Shown here: piece after piece, positions 22,466 to 30,911 of the stretch
Layout of the letters: each line of letters opens with the position of its first letter
How positions within the stretch are numbered: position 1 is the stretch's first letter
Assembly (NCBI RefSeq): GCF_004682045.1
Contig: NZ_QUZT01000072.1
Span: 1 to 33,427 of the forward strand
DNA from: Pseudomonas nabeulensis
GTDB taxonomy: Bacteria > Pseudomonadota > Gammaproteobacteria > Pseudomonadales > Pseudomonadaceae
Direction of reading: 5' to 3'
DNA length: 33,427 nucleotides
Translations under genes and position numbers: made by a program
Notes under the pieces: model-generated
What the model was told of the DNA's origin: nothing
The model's database searches: none
What the model saw: the letters and a program-made list of their open reading frames with translations, nothing else

Positions 22466-23003
22466 GCACAAAAGCATGGGCGTCGTGTTGTTCTGCACGG
22501 TATTGATGGCACAGGGCGTGCGTGCCGAAAACTGCCGGGTGTCCGTGAGTCAGCCGCATGTCGACTACGGTGTTATTCGCCGTCCGGCCCTTGTCGAGCG
22601 CCCCTCTGTGGCGCTCGGCACTCGTACGGTGCAGTTGAACGTAACGTGCGTGGAGGCTTCGCCGATGGCGTTACGATTTATCGGTGTCCCCGACGGGCAA
22701 GGGTTTCGATTGGGCCGTCAAGGGCGTTTCCACTTGAGGTTAAGCCGTGCCCAGGTGGATGGGCGCACCGTTGAGTGGGAGGCAGCCCAGTTGCCCGGTG
22801 AGGCGGTGACCGGGCAGTTGTTGCCGGGCCAGACCCTGGTGGCTCGCGCCGCCGGGGAGCCGGTAGCCGGCCAGCGAATGGTGGCCCAGGTTGAGATTGA
22901 CGTTGACCTGCCGTCTTATGCTCTGCAGGTGCCCAATGAGACGCGGCTGGAAGGGCGGGGCAGCTTCGAGCTGGTCACGCCGGCTGTTCCACGGAGCCGA
23001 TGA
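22455..23003 (+). CDS. Second DUF1120-type fimbrial subunit, probably minor or tip
   Basis: A 182-residue secreted protein; the signal peptide ends in AQGVRAEN. C27 and C65 (in LNVTCVEAS) give a subunit-type disulfide, and SQPHVDYGVI, ASPMALRFIGVPDG and SFELVTPAV resemble the first subunit's core pattern. No receptor-binding domain is evident, so an adhesin role is only inferred from its position after the usher. The start at 22455 overlaps the usher end; an internal ATG at 22476 is an alternative with a shorter n-region. The gene runs 29 bp into the 3' end of the opposite-strand ABC ATPase gene. Confidence 0.68.
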   Translation: MGARHKSMGVVLFCTVLMAQGVRAENCRVSVSQPHVDYGVIRRPALVERPSVALGTRTVQLNVTCVEASPMALRFIGVPDGQGFRLGRQGRFHLRLSRAQVDGRTVEWEAAQLPGEAVTGQLLPGQTLVARAAGEPVAGQRMVAQVEIDVDLPSYALQVPNETRLEGRGSFELVTPAVPRSR

Positions 23004-23712
23004 AGTTGGCGAACTCAGGCGTCTGCGGGTTGGCGAACAACACCTTGGGGTCGCCCACTTCATGCACCTTGCCCTGGTGCATGAACACCAACTTGTCCCC
23101 CACTTCCCGGGCGAAGCGCATTTCGTGGGTCACCATGATCAGGGTCATGCCGTCCTTGGCCAGTTGGCGCACCACGCTGAGCACTTCGTTGACCAGTTCC
23201 GGGTCGAGGGCCGAGGTGATCTCATCGCACAGCAGCACCTTGGGCGACATGGCCAGTGCGCGGGCAATCGCCACCCGTTGTTGCTGGCCGCCGGACAGGC
23301 GATCCGGGAAGGCGTCGAATTTTTCCCCCAGCCCGACGCGTTCCAGCATCTGCTTGGCCAACTGGGCCGCCTTGGCCTTGGGCACCTTCTGCACCACTTG
23401 CGGCGCGAGCATGACGTTCTCACCCACGGTCAGATGCGGGAACAGGTTGAACTGCTGGAACACCATGCCGACTTTCTGCCGCAGGCTGCGCAGGTCGGCG
23501 CGGGCGGCGTCGAGGTATTCGCCATCGACTTCGATCACACCGTCGTTGATGGACTCCAGGCCATTGAGGGTGCGCAGCAGGGTGGATTTACCCGAGCCGC
23601 TGCGACCGATGATCGCCACTACCTGGCCTTCTTCGACGGTCAGGTCGATGCCCTTGAGGACGTGGTGATCGCCGTAATACTTATGCAGGGCGGAAATTCT
23701 AAGCAGAGGCAT
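22975..23712 (-). CDS. Polar amino-acid ABC importer, ATP-binding subunit
   Basis: This is the ATPase of a Type I importer for polar or basic amino acids (HisP/GlnQ/ArtP group). The 245 residues contain Walker A GRSGSGKST (36-44), Q-loop FQQFNLFPHLTV, signature LSGGQQQRVAIARAL, Walker B KVLLCDEITSALDPE and the switch His in MVTHEM. EITSALDPELVNEVL is a hallmark of this amino-acid group. I chose the ATG at 23712, which has AAGGAG six bases upstream; an upstream one at 23775 lacks an SD and would overlap the permease gene more. The first 14 bp overlap the preceding permease's stop region. The minor fimbrial subunit gene overlaps its 3' end. Confidence 0.93.
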   Translation of the reverse strand: MPLLRISALHKYYGDHHVLKGIDLTVEEGQVVAIIGRSGSGKSTLLRTLNGLESINDGVIEVDGEYLDAARADLRSLRQKVGMVFQQFNLFPHLTVGENVMLAPQVVQKVPKAKAAQLAKQMLERVGLGEKFDAFPDRLSGGQQQRVAIARALAMSPKVLLCDEITSALDPELVNEVLSVVRQLAKDGMTLIMVTHEMRFAREVGDKLVFMHQGKVHEVGDPKVLFANPQTPEFANFIGSVEQPA

Positions 23713-24349
23713 GCAGTCTCCTTTCCAGGTAGCGCGCACTGAGGGACAAGGGGTAGCAGAGCAAAAAGTAACCAAGAGCTACCAGGCCGTAGACCATGAA
23801 GGGTTCGAAGGTGGCGTTGGCGAGCATGCCGCCGGTCTTGGTCAGTTCGGTAAAGCCGATAATTGAGGTGACGGCGGTGCCTTTGACCACCTGCACCGAG
23901 AAACCCACCGTTGGCGCCACGGCAATCCGCAGGGCTTGAGGCAGGATCACGTAGCGCAATTGCTCCAGCGGGTTCAGCGCCAGGCTGGCCGAGGCTTCCC
24001 ATTGCCCGTGGGCGATGGAATCGACGCAGCCGCGCCAGATTTCGGCGAGGTAGGCGCTGGTGAACAGGGTCAGGGCGATGGCCGCGGCCAACCAAGGCGA
24101 GATATCCACACCCAGCAAGGCAATGCCGAAAAACACCAGGAACAGCTGCATCAACAGCGGCGTGCCCTGGAACAGTTCGATATAGGTGCGTGCGATGTTG
24201 TGCGGGAAAGCCTTGTGGCTGATGCGCATCGTCATTACCAGCAAGCCAATCACGCTGCCGCCGATAAACGCCACCAGCGACAGCAACAAGGTCCATTGCA
24301 GGCCGGTGAGCAGGTTGCGCACGATGTCCCAGAACGAGAAATCACTCAT
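23699..24349 (-). CDS. Polar amino-acid ABC importer, permease subunit 2
   Basis: A 216-residue inner-membrane protein with about five helices and the HisM/HisQ-type coupling motif EASASLALNPLEQLRYVILPQALRIAVAP. The N-terminal TLLLSLVAFIGGSVIGLLVMTMRIS and the TYIELFQGTPLLMQLFLVFFG region are typical of the family. It pairs with the other permease gene to form the heterodimeric channel. The ATG at 24349 has GAGGAAC upstream and overlaps the stop of the preceding permease (ATGA). Substrate is not decided by the sequence. Confidence 0.92.
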   Translation of the reverse strand: MSDFSFWDIVRNLLTGLQWTLLLSLVAFIGGSVIGLLVMTMRISHKAFPHNIARTYIELFQGTPLLMQLFLVFFGIALLGVDISPWLAAAIALTLFTSAYLAEIWRGCVDSIAHGQWEASASLALNPLEQLRYVILPQALRIAVAPTVGFSVQVVKGTAVTSIIGFTELTKTGGMLANATFEPFMVYGLVALGYFLLCYPLSLSARYLERRLHASA

Positions 24350-25014
24350 CGGCTGTTCCTCATCACGAAACGCTGGCCGATCCAGTTGAGCAACTGGCGA
24401 ATCATCAGCGCCATGCACAGGTACACCAGGGTGGTCAGGGCATAGGTTTCAAACGCACGGAAGTTGCGCGACTGGATAAAGTTGGCGGCAAAGCTCAGCT
24501 CTTCCGTGGCGATCTGCGAACACACCGCCGAGCCGAGCATCACGATGATGATCTGGCTGCTCAACGCCGGCCACACCTTACCCAGCGCCGGTAGCAGCAC
24601 CACGTGGCGGAACGCTTCGAAGCGCGTCATCGCCAGCGCCGCTGCGGCTTCCAGTTGCCCACGCGGGACGGCCTGAATACCGGCGCGGATGATCTCAGTG
24701 GAGTACGCCCCCAGGTTGATCACCATCGCCAGCACGGCGGCTTGCCATTCAGTGATCTTCAAGCCCAACGACGGCAAGCCGAAGAAGATGAAGAACAGCT
24801 GCACCAGGAACGGTGTGTTGCGGATCAACTCGACATACACCCCGAAAAACCAGGCGAACGGCTGGATCTTCCAAGCCCGCACTACGGCGCCGACGGTGCC
24901 CAGGGCCACGCCGAGGATCGCGCCGATGGCCGTCAACTCAAGGGTGAACAGCGCGCCGCGCAACAGCAGGTCGGTATTGGCCAGCACCGGCACAAAGTCA
25001 AATTGATACGCCAT
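24346..25014 (-). CDS. Polar amino-acid ABC importer, permease subunit 1
   Basis: A 222-residue inner-membrane protein of the HisM/GlnP group: RGALFTLELTAIGAILGVALGTVGAVVRAW near the N-terminus, VYVELIRNTPFLVQLFFIFFGLPSLG in the middle, and the coupling helix EAAAALAMTRFEAFRHVVLLPALGKVWPAL. The two permeases share the family motifs but are clearly different sequences, consistent with a heterodimer. It starts 15 bp after the end of the substrate-binding gene and ends in a 4-bp overlap with the second permease. Confidence 0.92.
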   Translation of the reverse strand: MAYQFDFVPVLANTDLLLRGALFTLELTAIGAILGVALGTVGAVVRAWKIQPFAWFFGVYVELIRNTPFLVQLFFIFFGLPSLGLKITEWQAAVLAMVINLGAYSTEIIRAGIQAVPRGQLEAAAALAMTRFEAFRHVVLLPALGKVWPALSSQIIIVMLGSAVCSQIATEELSFAANFIQSRNFRAFETYALTTLVYLCMALMIRQLLNWIGQRFVMRNSR

Positions 25015-25029
25015 GAGTCAGCTCCGGGT

Positions 25030-25815
25030 TCAGAGGTCAGCCGGCAACGGTTCTTTGAGCCATTGCAGTGCGTTCTTTTCCAGGCTGCCGTCAGCCTTGG
25101 CGGCAACGAGGATCTGGTTGACCTTCTCCAGCAGTGCTGGCTCGTTCTTGTTCACGCCCACGTACACCGGCGAATCCTTGAGTTTCACTTTCAGCGCCGG
25201 TACGCGCTTGGGGTTGCGTTCGCTGATCGCCACCATCACCACGTTGCCGCTGGCGATCAGGTCGACCTGGCCGGCCAGGTAGGCGGCGATGGTGGAGTTG
25301 TTGTCTTCGAAACGCTTGATGGTGGCTTCCTTTGGCGCGACGGCGGTCAGTTCGATGTCTTCGATGGCGCCACGGGTGACGCTGATGGTCTTGCCCTTGA
25401 GGTCGTCGAGGCTACCGATGGCTGCGTCAGGCGGCCCGAAAACCGCGAGGTAGAACGGTGCGTAGGCCTTGGAGAAGTCGATGACCTTCTCCCGCTCGGC
25501 GTTCTTGCCCAGGCTGGAAATCACCAGGTCGACCTTGCCGGTGGTCAGGAACGGAATGCGGTTGGTGCTGTTGACCGGGGTGAGCTCCAGCTTGACCTTG
25601 AGCTGGTCGGCCAGCAGCTTGGCAGTGTCGATGTCCAGGCCACGGGGCTTCATGTCGGGGCCGACCGAGCCGAAGGGCGGGAAGTCTTGAGGCACGGCGA
25701 CCTTGAGGGTGCCACGGGCGACGATATCGTCCAGACCGTTGGCCTGGGCGGGTGCCTGGCTCAGCATCAGGCTGGCAAACAGGGCAGTGAGCAGGGCGCT
25801 GTAGCGCTTGGTCAT
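25030..25815 (-). CDS. Polar amino-acid ABC importer, periplasmic substrate-binding protein
   Basis: A 261-residue secreted protein of the SBP_bac_3 family. The signal peptide (MTKRYSALLTALFASLMLSQAPAQA) is followed by GTLKVAVPQDFPPFGSVGPDMKPRGLDIDTAKLLADQL, the conserved start of the first lobe. LVISSLGKNAEREKVIDFSKAYAPFYLAV and TISVTRGAIEDIELTAVAP follow, with the hinge and second lobe after. Arg in NAERE, which usually binds the amino-acid carboxylate, is present. The exact ligand is unknown. The ATG at 25815 has GGAGAG upstream; longer in-frame starts would lose the signal peptide. It heads the operon. Confidence 0.92.
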   Translation of the reverse strand: MTKRYSALLTALFASLMLSQAPAQANGLDDIVARGTLKVAVPQDFPPFGSVGPDMKPRGLDIDTAKLLADQLKVKLELTPVNSTNRIPFLTTGKVDLVISSLGKNAEREKVIDFSKAYAPFYLAVFGPPDAAIGSLDDLKGKTISVTRGAIEDIELTAVAPKEATIKRFEDNNSTIAAYLAGQVDLIASGNVVMVAISERNPKRVPALKVKLKDSPVYVGVNKNEPALLEKVNQILVAAKADGSLEKNALQWLKEPLPADL

Positions 25816-25928
25816 GGCAACTCTCCGAGAAGGGCGAAGGAATTTTCTGAGTTTGCTCAGTGCACAGCCCATGCCAGCGCCCTCAGGATCGTCTGCAATG
25901 CAGGGTTTTGTTGAGTTGAGGTGGTCTT

Positions 25929-25943
25929 ACTGGTCTGAACAGT
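25929..25943. promoter_or_regulatory. Candidate FadR-type operator between the divergent genes
   Basis: ACTGGTCTGAACAGT is a 15-bp palindrome with only one asymmetric base pair per half. FadR-family GntR regulators bind short palindromes with GT...AC halves such as TGGTC.GACCA, which this resembles. It lies 114 bp before the transporter start and 128 bp before the regulator start, in the right place for control of both. Confidence 0.5.
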
Positions 25944-26070
25944 GGTGGGCGTTTTCGCACCCTTTTCGAGCGTTGGTAAAACCCCGCGAGCCCCTTTGGG
26001 GCGTGGCTTGCCGCCGGCTTCGAATAGCTTTACAACTAGCCGCTCAGTTGACTGGAACCTTGAGTTTTTT

Positions 26071-26766
26071 ATGAATTCCATCGCCCAAGCCGTACCGGAA
26101 GCGGCCCTGCAGGCCATCCGCAAACTGATCAAGGAGCAGGGCTTCGGGCCGGGCGATGCACTGCCGTCCCAGCGTGACCTGGCGCTGCAGTTGGGGGTGA
26201 GCCGGGCGTCGTTGCGCGAGGCACTGTCGTCCTTGAGCGCGTTGGGTGTGGTCAGCGTGCAGCCGGGCAAGGGCGTATTCGTGCAGGCGGCAGAGGAGTC
26301 ACCGGGATTCGCCTGGCCGTTCGCGGCGCAGGCCACGCCGCTGGATATCTTCCAGTTGCGCTATGCCCTGGAAGGCTTCGCGGCGGGGCTGGCGGCGGTG
26401 ACGCTGACGATTGATGAGCTGGACCGCCTGGAAGATAACGTCGAGGCCATGCGCAAGGTACTCAAGGCGGGTGACTTCGAAGCCGCCGCTCGGCTGGACT
26501 TCGAGTTTCACCAGCGCATCCTGTTGGCCAGCGGGAACCAGGCGATGGTGAGCATCCTCAGTGCCAGCGCCGAGGTGTTCCTGGAGAGCCAGAAGCTACC
26601 GTTCATCCGGCCGGAACGGGCCATGGAGACCTGGCAGGAACACCGCAAGATCCTGCGCGCCCTGGCCCGACGCACCAGTGCGGCGGCGCAAAAAACCATG
26701 CAGGAACATGTACGTAATGCGGCGTTGCGCACCGGCATTGCCTTCGTCACTCCCGTGACGCCGTGA
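26071..26766 (+). CDS. GntR family regulator, FadR/FCD subfamily
   Basis: A 231-residue DNA-binding protein. The N-terminal winged helix (about residues 10-75) has LPSQRDLALQLGVSRASLREALSSLSALGVVSVQPGKGVFV, the GntR core. The C-terminal part (about 90-220) is an all-helical FCD ligand-binding domain with DIFQLRYALEGFAAGLAA, DFEFHQRILLASGN and QEHRKILRALARR; the metal-binding type residues D..., H and H are visible in D-FEFH and EH. Ligand would be a small organic acid or amino acid. It is transcribed away from the ABC importer, which it probably controls. The ATG at 26071 is chosen for the typical start and lacks a strong SD (GAG nearby). Confidence 0.88.
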   Translation: MNSIAQAVPEAALQAIRKLIKEQGFGPGDALPSQRDLALQLGVSRASLREALSSLSALGVVSVQPGKGVFVQAAEESPGFAWPFAAQATPLDIFQLRYALEGFAAGLAAVTLTIDELDRLEDNVEAMRKVLKAGDFEAAARLDFEFHQRILLASGNQAMVSILSASAEVFLESQKLPFIRPERAMETWQEHRKILRALARRTSAAAQKTMQEHVRNAALRTGIAFVTPVTP

Positions 26767-26821
26767 GCTGGGCGATACCCAAACTCATGCACCACCATAG
26801 CAACACTCAATCAGAGGCGGC

Positions 26822-26850
26822 TTCCTGAACGGGGGAAGGGCGGCTATGAT
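26822..26850 (+). promoter_or_regulatory. Candidate trxA promoter
   Basis: TTCCTG (26822-26827) and TATGAT (26845-26850) are 17 bp apart. Transcription would start near 26857 and give a leader of about 30 bases, containing a T-run, before the trxA ATG. Confidence 0.45.
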
Positions 26851-26887
26851 GGGCCACGTTTTTTTTGCTTACAATCCGGAGACATCC

Positions 26888-27217
26888 ATGAGCAACGATC
26901 TTATCAAGCACGTCACCGACGCGACCTTTGAGGCCGAAGTACTCAAGGCTCAAGGCCCGGTGCTGGTTGACTACTGGGCTGAATGGTGTGGCCCTTGCAA
27001 AATGATCGCTCCTGTTCTGGACGACATTGCAACCACCTACGAAGGCAAGTTGACCATTGCCAAGCTGAACATCGACGACAACCAGGAAACCCCGGCCAAG
27101 CACGGCGTGCGTGGCATTCCTACGTTGATGCTGTTCAAGAACGGCAACGTCGAAGCCACTAAAGTAGGCGCGCTGTCGAAGTCCCAGCTGCAAGCTTTCC
27201 TCGACGCGAACATCTAA
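26888..27217 (+). CDS. trxA: Thioredoxin 1
   Basis: A 109-residue cytoplasmic disulfide reductase. The active site is WCGPC with Cys34 and Cys37, preceded by the buried Asp28 (VLVDYWAEWCGPC), and the cis-proline loop is RGIPTLMLF. Thioredoxin is reduced by NADPH-dependent thioredoxin reductase and serves ribonucleotide reductase, peroxiredoxins and repair enzymes. I chose the ATG at 26888 with GGAGA just upstream; an open frame to 26846 is not conserved. It has its own intrinsic terminator and is followed by rho, the usual order in gamma-proteobacteria. Confidence 0.97.
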   Translation: MSNDLIKHVTDATFEAEVLKAQGPVLVDYWAEWCGPCKMIAPVLDDIATTYEGKLTIAKLNIDDNQETPAKHGVRGIPTLMLFKNGNVEATKVGALSKSQLQAFLDANI

Positions 27218-27225
27218 GCGTCGTC

Positions 27226-27255
27226 AAAAAAGCCCCGCAAATTGCGGGGCTTTTT
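27226..27255 (+). terminator. Intrinsic terminator of trxA
   Basis: GCCCCGC (27232-27238) pairs with GCGGGGC (27244-27250) and is followed by TTTTT; a matching run of A precedes it. It lies nine bases after the trxA stop. Confidence 0.93.
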
Positions 27256-27451
27256 CGTGAAACAGGGCTAGACGCTCCGAAACTCAGGTGGTACATTCGG
27301 CCCCGCACTGGTTTCTCCACTGCCCCCTGCAAGCCGTCGCCGACGCATTCCTTTTCGATTAGTACGCGATCCTGTCGCCTTCTCCGCGGCGCGGCCTCAT
27401 TAAGCCAAAAGCTTAATTTCCCCCCTCCATAAATGATTACGTCATTCCTAT
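27256..27451 (+). promoter_or_regulatory. rho leader with hairpin and pyrimidine tract
   Basis: The 196 bases between the trxA terminator and rho contain a perfect 7-bp stem-loop ATTAAGC(5)GCTTAAT at 27399-27417 and directly after it a CCCCCCTCC tract (27420-27427). The start codon region, AATGATTACGTCATTCCTAT before the ATG, has no purine-rich SD. In E. coli rho is autoregulated by Rho-dependent attenuation in its leader; the C-rich, poorly structured stretch here is compatible with that. A ten-codon reading frame (27433-27465) overlaps the rho start in another frame. Confidence 0.45.
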
Positions 27452-28711
<1,260 letters not shown>

Positions 28712-28728
28712 TACTGCGTTTCTGGTCC

Positions 28729-28763
28729 AAAAAAATGGCGCCCTCCGGGGCGCCATTTTTTTT
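28729..28763 (+). terminator. Intrinsic terminator of rho
   Basis: GGCGCCC (28737-28743) pairs with GGGCGCC (28748-28754), extended by AAAT/ATTT, and is followed by eight T (28756-28763). It lies 18 bases after the rho stop. Confidence 0.94.
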
Positions 28764-28869
28764 GCGTCGAAAAAGGAAGGTTTGCGCGGCTTAAGTGTCA
28801 GTTAAGAAACAAAAAAGGTGAGTGCAGCTACGCTCATCACCAATCGCGACAGACTGACTAAGACTATTT

Positions 28870-30852
28870 ATGACCGTGCTTGCGTATCGAAGGGACATTG
28901 ACGGCTTGCGAGCCGTAGCCGTCCTTGCAGTGGTGCTGTTTCATTTCGGGGTTCCTGGCGTCACGGGCGGCTTTGTCGGCGTTGATGTGTTCTTCGTGAT
29001 TTCAGGCTTTTTAATCACCTCGATTATCTGGCGCGAGCGCGAGGCGGGGCGTTTCAGCTTTGTGGACTTTTGGGCGCGTCGGGCACGGCGGATCCTGCCG
29101 GCACTGTTCGTGATGATGGCAGCCACGCTGGCGGTAGGGTGGTTCTTGCTGGCGCCCAAGGACTATGAAGAACTCGGCCGCTCGGCCCGCTACCAGGTGG
29201 TGTTCACTTCCAACCTGCTGTTTGCGCGGCAGGACGGCTATTTTGATGCGGCGTCCGATATCAAGCCCTTGCTGCACACCTGGTCGCTGGCGGTGGAGGA
29301 ACAGTTCTACATTTTGTTCCCGTTGCTCCTGGCCGTGCTGTCCAGCCGCCTGAAACACTGGCGCCTGGTGCTGTTCGGGCTGTTGCTGCTGTCGTTTGGC
29401 ATGAGTGCCTGGGCGGTCTTCCATCAGCCGCAAAAAGCGTTCTTCCTGTTGCATATGCGGGCCTGGGAGTTGCTGGCAGGCGCGATGCTGGCCGTGCTGC
29501 CCAAAAGTGCCTGGCGCGCGTCGCCGGCCTTGGCCCAGGGCGTCAGCCTGGCGTCCATGGGGCTGATCCTGGGGGCTGTGTTCGGCTTTGAGGCCACTAC
29601 TCCGTTTCCCGGTATCGCGGCGTTGCTGCCCGTGCTGGGGGGGGTGGGGCTGATTTGGGCCAACGGCCAGCACCACACCTGGGTCGGACGCCTGCTCAGC
29701 ACGCGGGTGATGGTGGGGCTGGGGCTGGTGTCGTACTCGTGGTACCTGTGGCATTGGCCAGTCTTCGTGTATTCCAGCTATGCGGCCATCGACGGCTTGA
29801 ACGCCTTCGAATGGGCCGGGGTCATGCTGGTTACCTTACTGCTGGGATACCTGTCGTGGCGGTTCGTTGAGGCGCCGTTCCGTGAAAAACGCCTGCTGGC
29901 CGGGCGCAAGGCGATCCTGCTGGCAGCGGGGGCCGGGATGCTGTGCCTTGGCCTCGCGGGCCAGGTGTTGCGCTGGACCGACGGCTTGCCCTGGCGCTTG
30001 CCTGAACAGGCATTGCGGTATGCCCAGGCCAAGCAGTGGGGGCCGGAATTGCTGGCGTGCATCGCAGACCGGAAAACCAAGGACGACCGGCTGTTCTGCC
30101 GCTTTGGCCCGCGCGACAGTGCCAGGTCCGCGCTGGTGTGGGGCGACAGCCACGCGGCGGCATTGATCCCGGCACTCGAGGCCGGTGCCGAGCGCCATCA
30201 CATCAGCCTGACCCAGGCCAGCTTCGCCGGGTGCCTGCCGTTGGATGGGTTGGAGAACGTCAGTCAGTGCGCGCGTTTTAATCAGCGTGTCGAGCAGGCA
30301 ATGGGCCAACAGTCGTTCAGTGATGTGGTGCTGGTGGCGCGCTGGAGCCTCTACCTCTATGGGCAGCTTTCGGGTGACCTGGGCCCTACGCTCAAGAACC
30401 CCGATACCGGGCACTACGTGCGCGCCGTTGCCGAGCAGCGGTTTGCCGCGGGCCTGCGCCAGCGCGTGGCCGGCTTACGAGCGGCCGGGCACCGGGTTTG
30501 GCTGGTCAAGGAGGTGCCTCTGCAGGAGATTGTGGTGCCTTATCGGCTCAGTCGTCTGGCCATGTTGAACCGTTCGGTGGAGGGTGAGGGGCTAGACGTC
30601 GCCCACCACGTGAAGCGCCAGCGGTTTATCAGCCAGTTGTTTGATCAACTGGCCGCTGCCGATGATGGTGTGCAGGTGCTGGACCCCGCGTCGAAACTCT
30701 GTGATGCCGCCGGTCTGTGTCGGGTCGAACTCAACGGGCGCGCGCTGTATACCGACGATAATCACCTTTCCGACGCCGGTGCGCGGTATATCGAGGCGTT
30801 CCTGGAACCTCTGTTCAGTTCGTTGCAATCACGCGGTCTGACGGCCAATTAA
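28870..30852 (+). CDS. OafA-type O-acyltransferase with C-terminal SGNH domain
   Basis: A 660-residue inner-membrane enzyme that acetylates surface sugars. The N-terminal acyltransferase-3 domain (about 1-360) has ten or so helices and begins YRRDIDGLRAVAVLAVVLFHFGVPGVTGGFVGVDVFFVISGFLI, with the proposed catalytic His in LFHF and RRARRILPALF after helix 2. The C-terminal periplasmic SGNH domain (about 390-655) has GDSH at 425-428 (nucleophile Ser427) and a late D-x-x-H at 629-632 (DDNHLSDAG), the standard block V. Substrate is probably O-antigen or another surface glycan; the sequence does not tell which. No SD is obvious before the ATG at 28870. It sits between rho and ubiD, and I recall an annotated O-antigen acetylase at this spot in P. 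aeruginosa. Confidence 0.9.
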   Translation: MTVLAYRRDIDGLRAVAVLAVVLFHFGVPGVTGGFVGVDVFFVISGFLITSIIWREREAGRFSFVDFWARRARRILPALFVMMAATLAVGWFLLAPKDYEELGRSARYQVVFTSNLLFARQDGYFDAASDIKPLLHTWSLAVEEQFYILFPLLLAVLSSRLKHWRLVLFGLLLLSFGMSAWAVFHQPQKAFFLLHMRAWELLAGAMLAVLPKSAWRASPALAQGVSLASMGLILGAVFGFEATTPFPGIAALLPVLGGVGLIWANGQHHTWVGRLLSTRVMVGLGLVSYSWYLWHWPVFVYSSYAAIDGLNAFEWAGVMLVTLLLGYLSWRFVEAPFREKRLLAGRKAILLAAGAGMLCLGLAGQVLRWTDGLPWRLPEQALRYAQAKQWGPELLACIADRKTKDDRLFCRFGPRDSARSALVWGDSHAAALIPALEAGAERHHISLTQASFAGCLPLDGLENVSQCARFNQRVEQAMGQQSFSDVVLVARWSLYLYGQLSGDLGPTLKNPDTGHYVRAVAEQRFAAGLRQRVAGLRAAGHRVWLVKEVPLQEIVVPYRLSRLAMLNRSVEGEGLDVAHHVKRQRFISQLFDQLAAADDGVQVLDPASKLCDAAGLCRVELNGRALYTDDNHLSDAGARYIEAFLEPLFSSLQSRGLTAN

Positions 30853-30911
30853 GCTGCCAGCCGCCCTCAGAGCAGGTAGGATGTACGCCTATTTTACGGG
30901 TGGCATGGTTA

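Noticed and set aside
25847..25860. CTGAGTTTGCTCAG hairpin just upstream of the substrate-binding gene
   Set aside because: A five-base stem without further context; possible mRNA leader structure but not supportable as a site.
28817..28841. GGTGA...TCACC inverted repeat before the acyltransferase gene
   Set aside because: The stem is short with a bulge and the loop is long; it is no stronger than expected by chance in this spacer.
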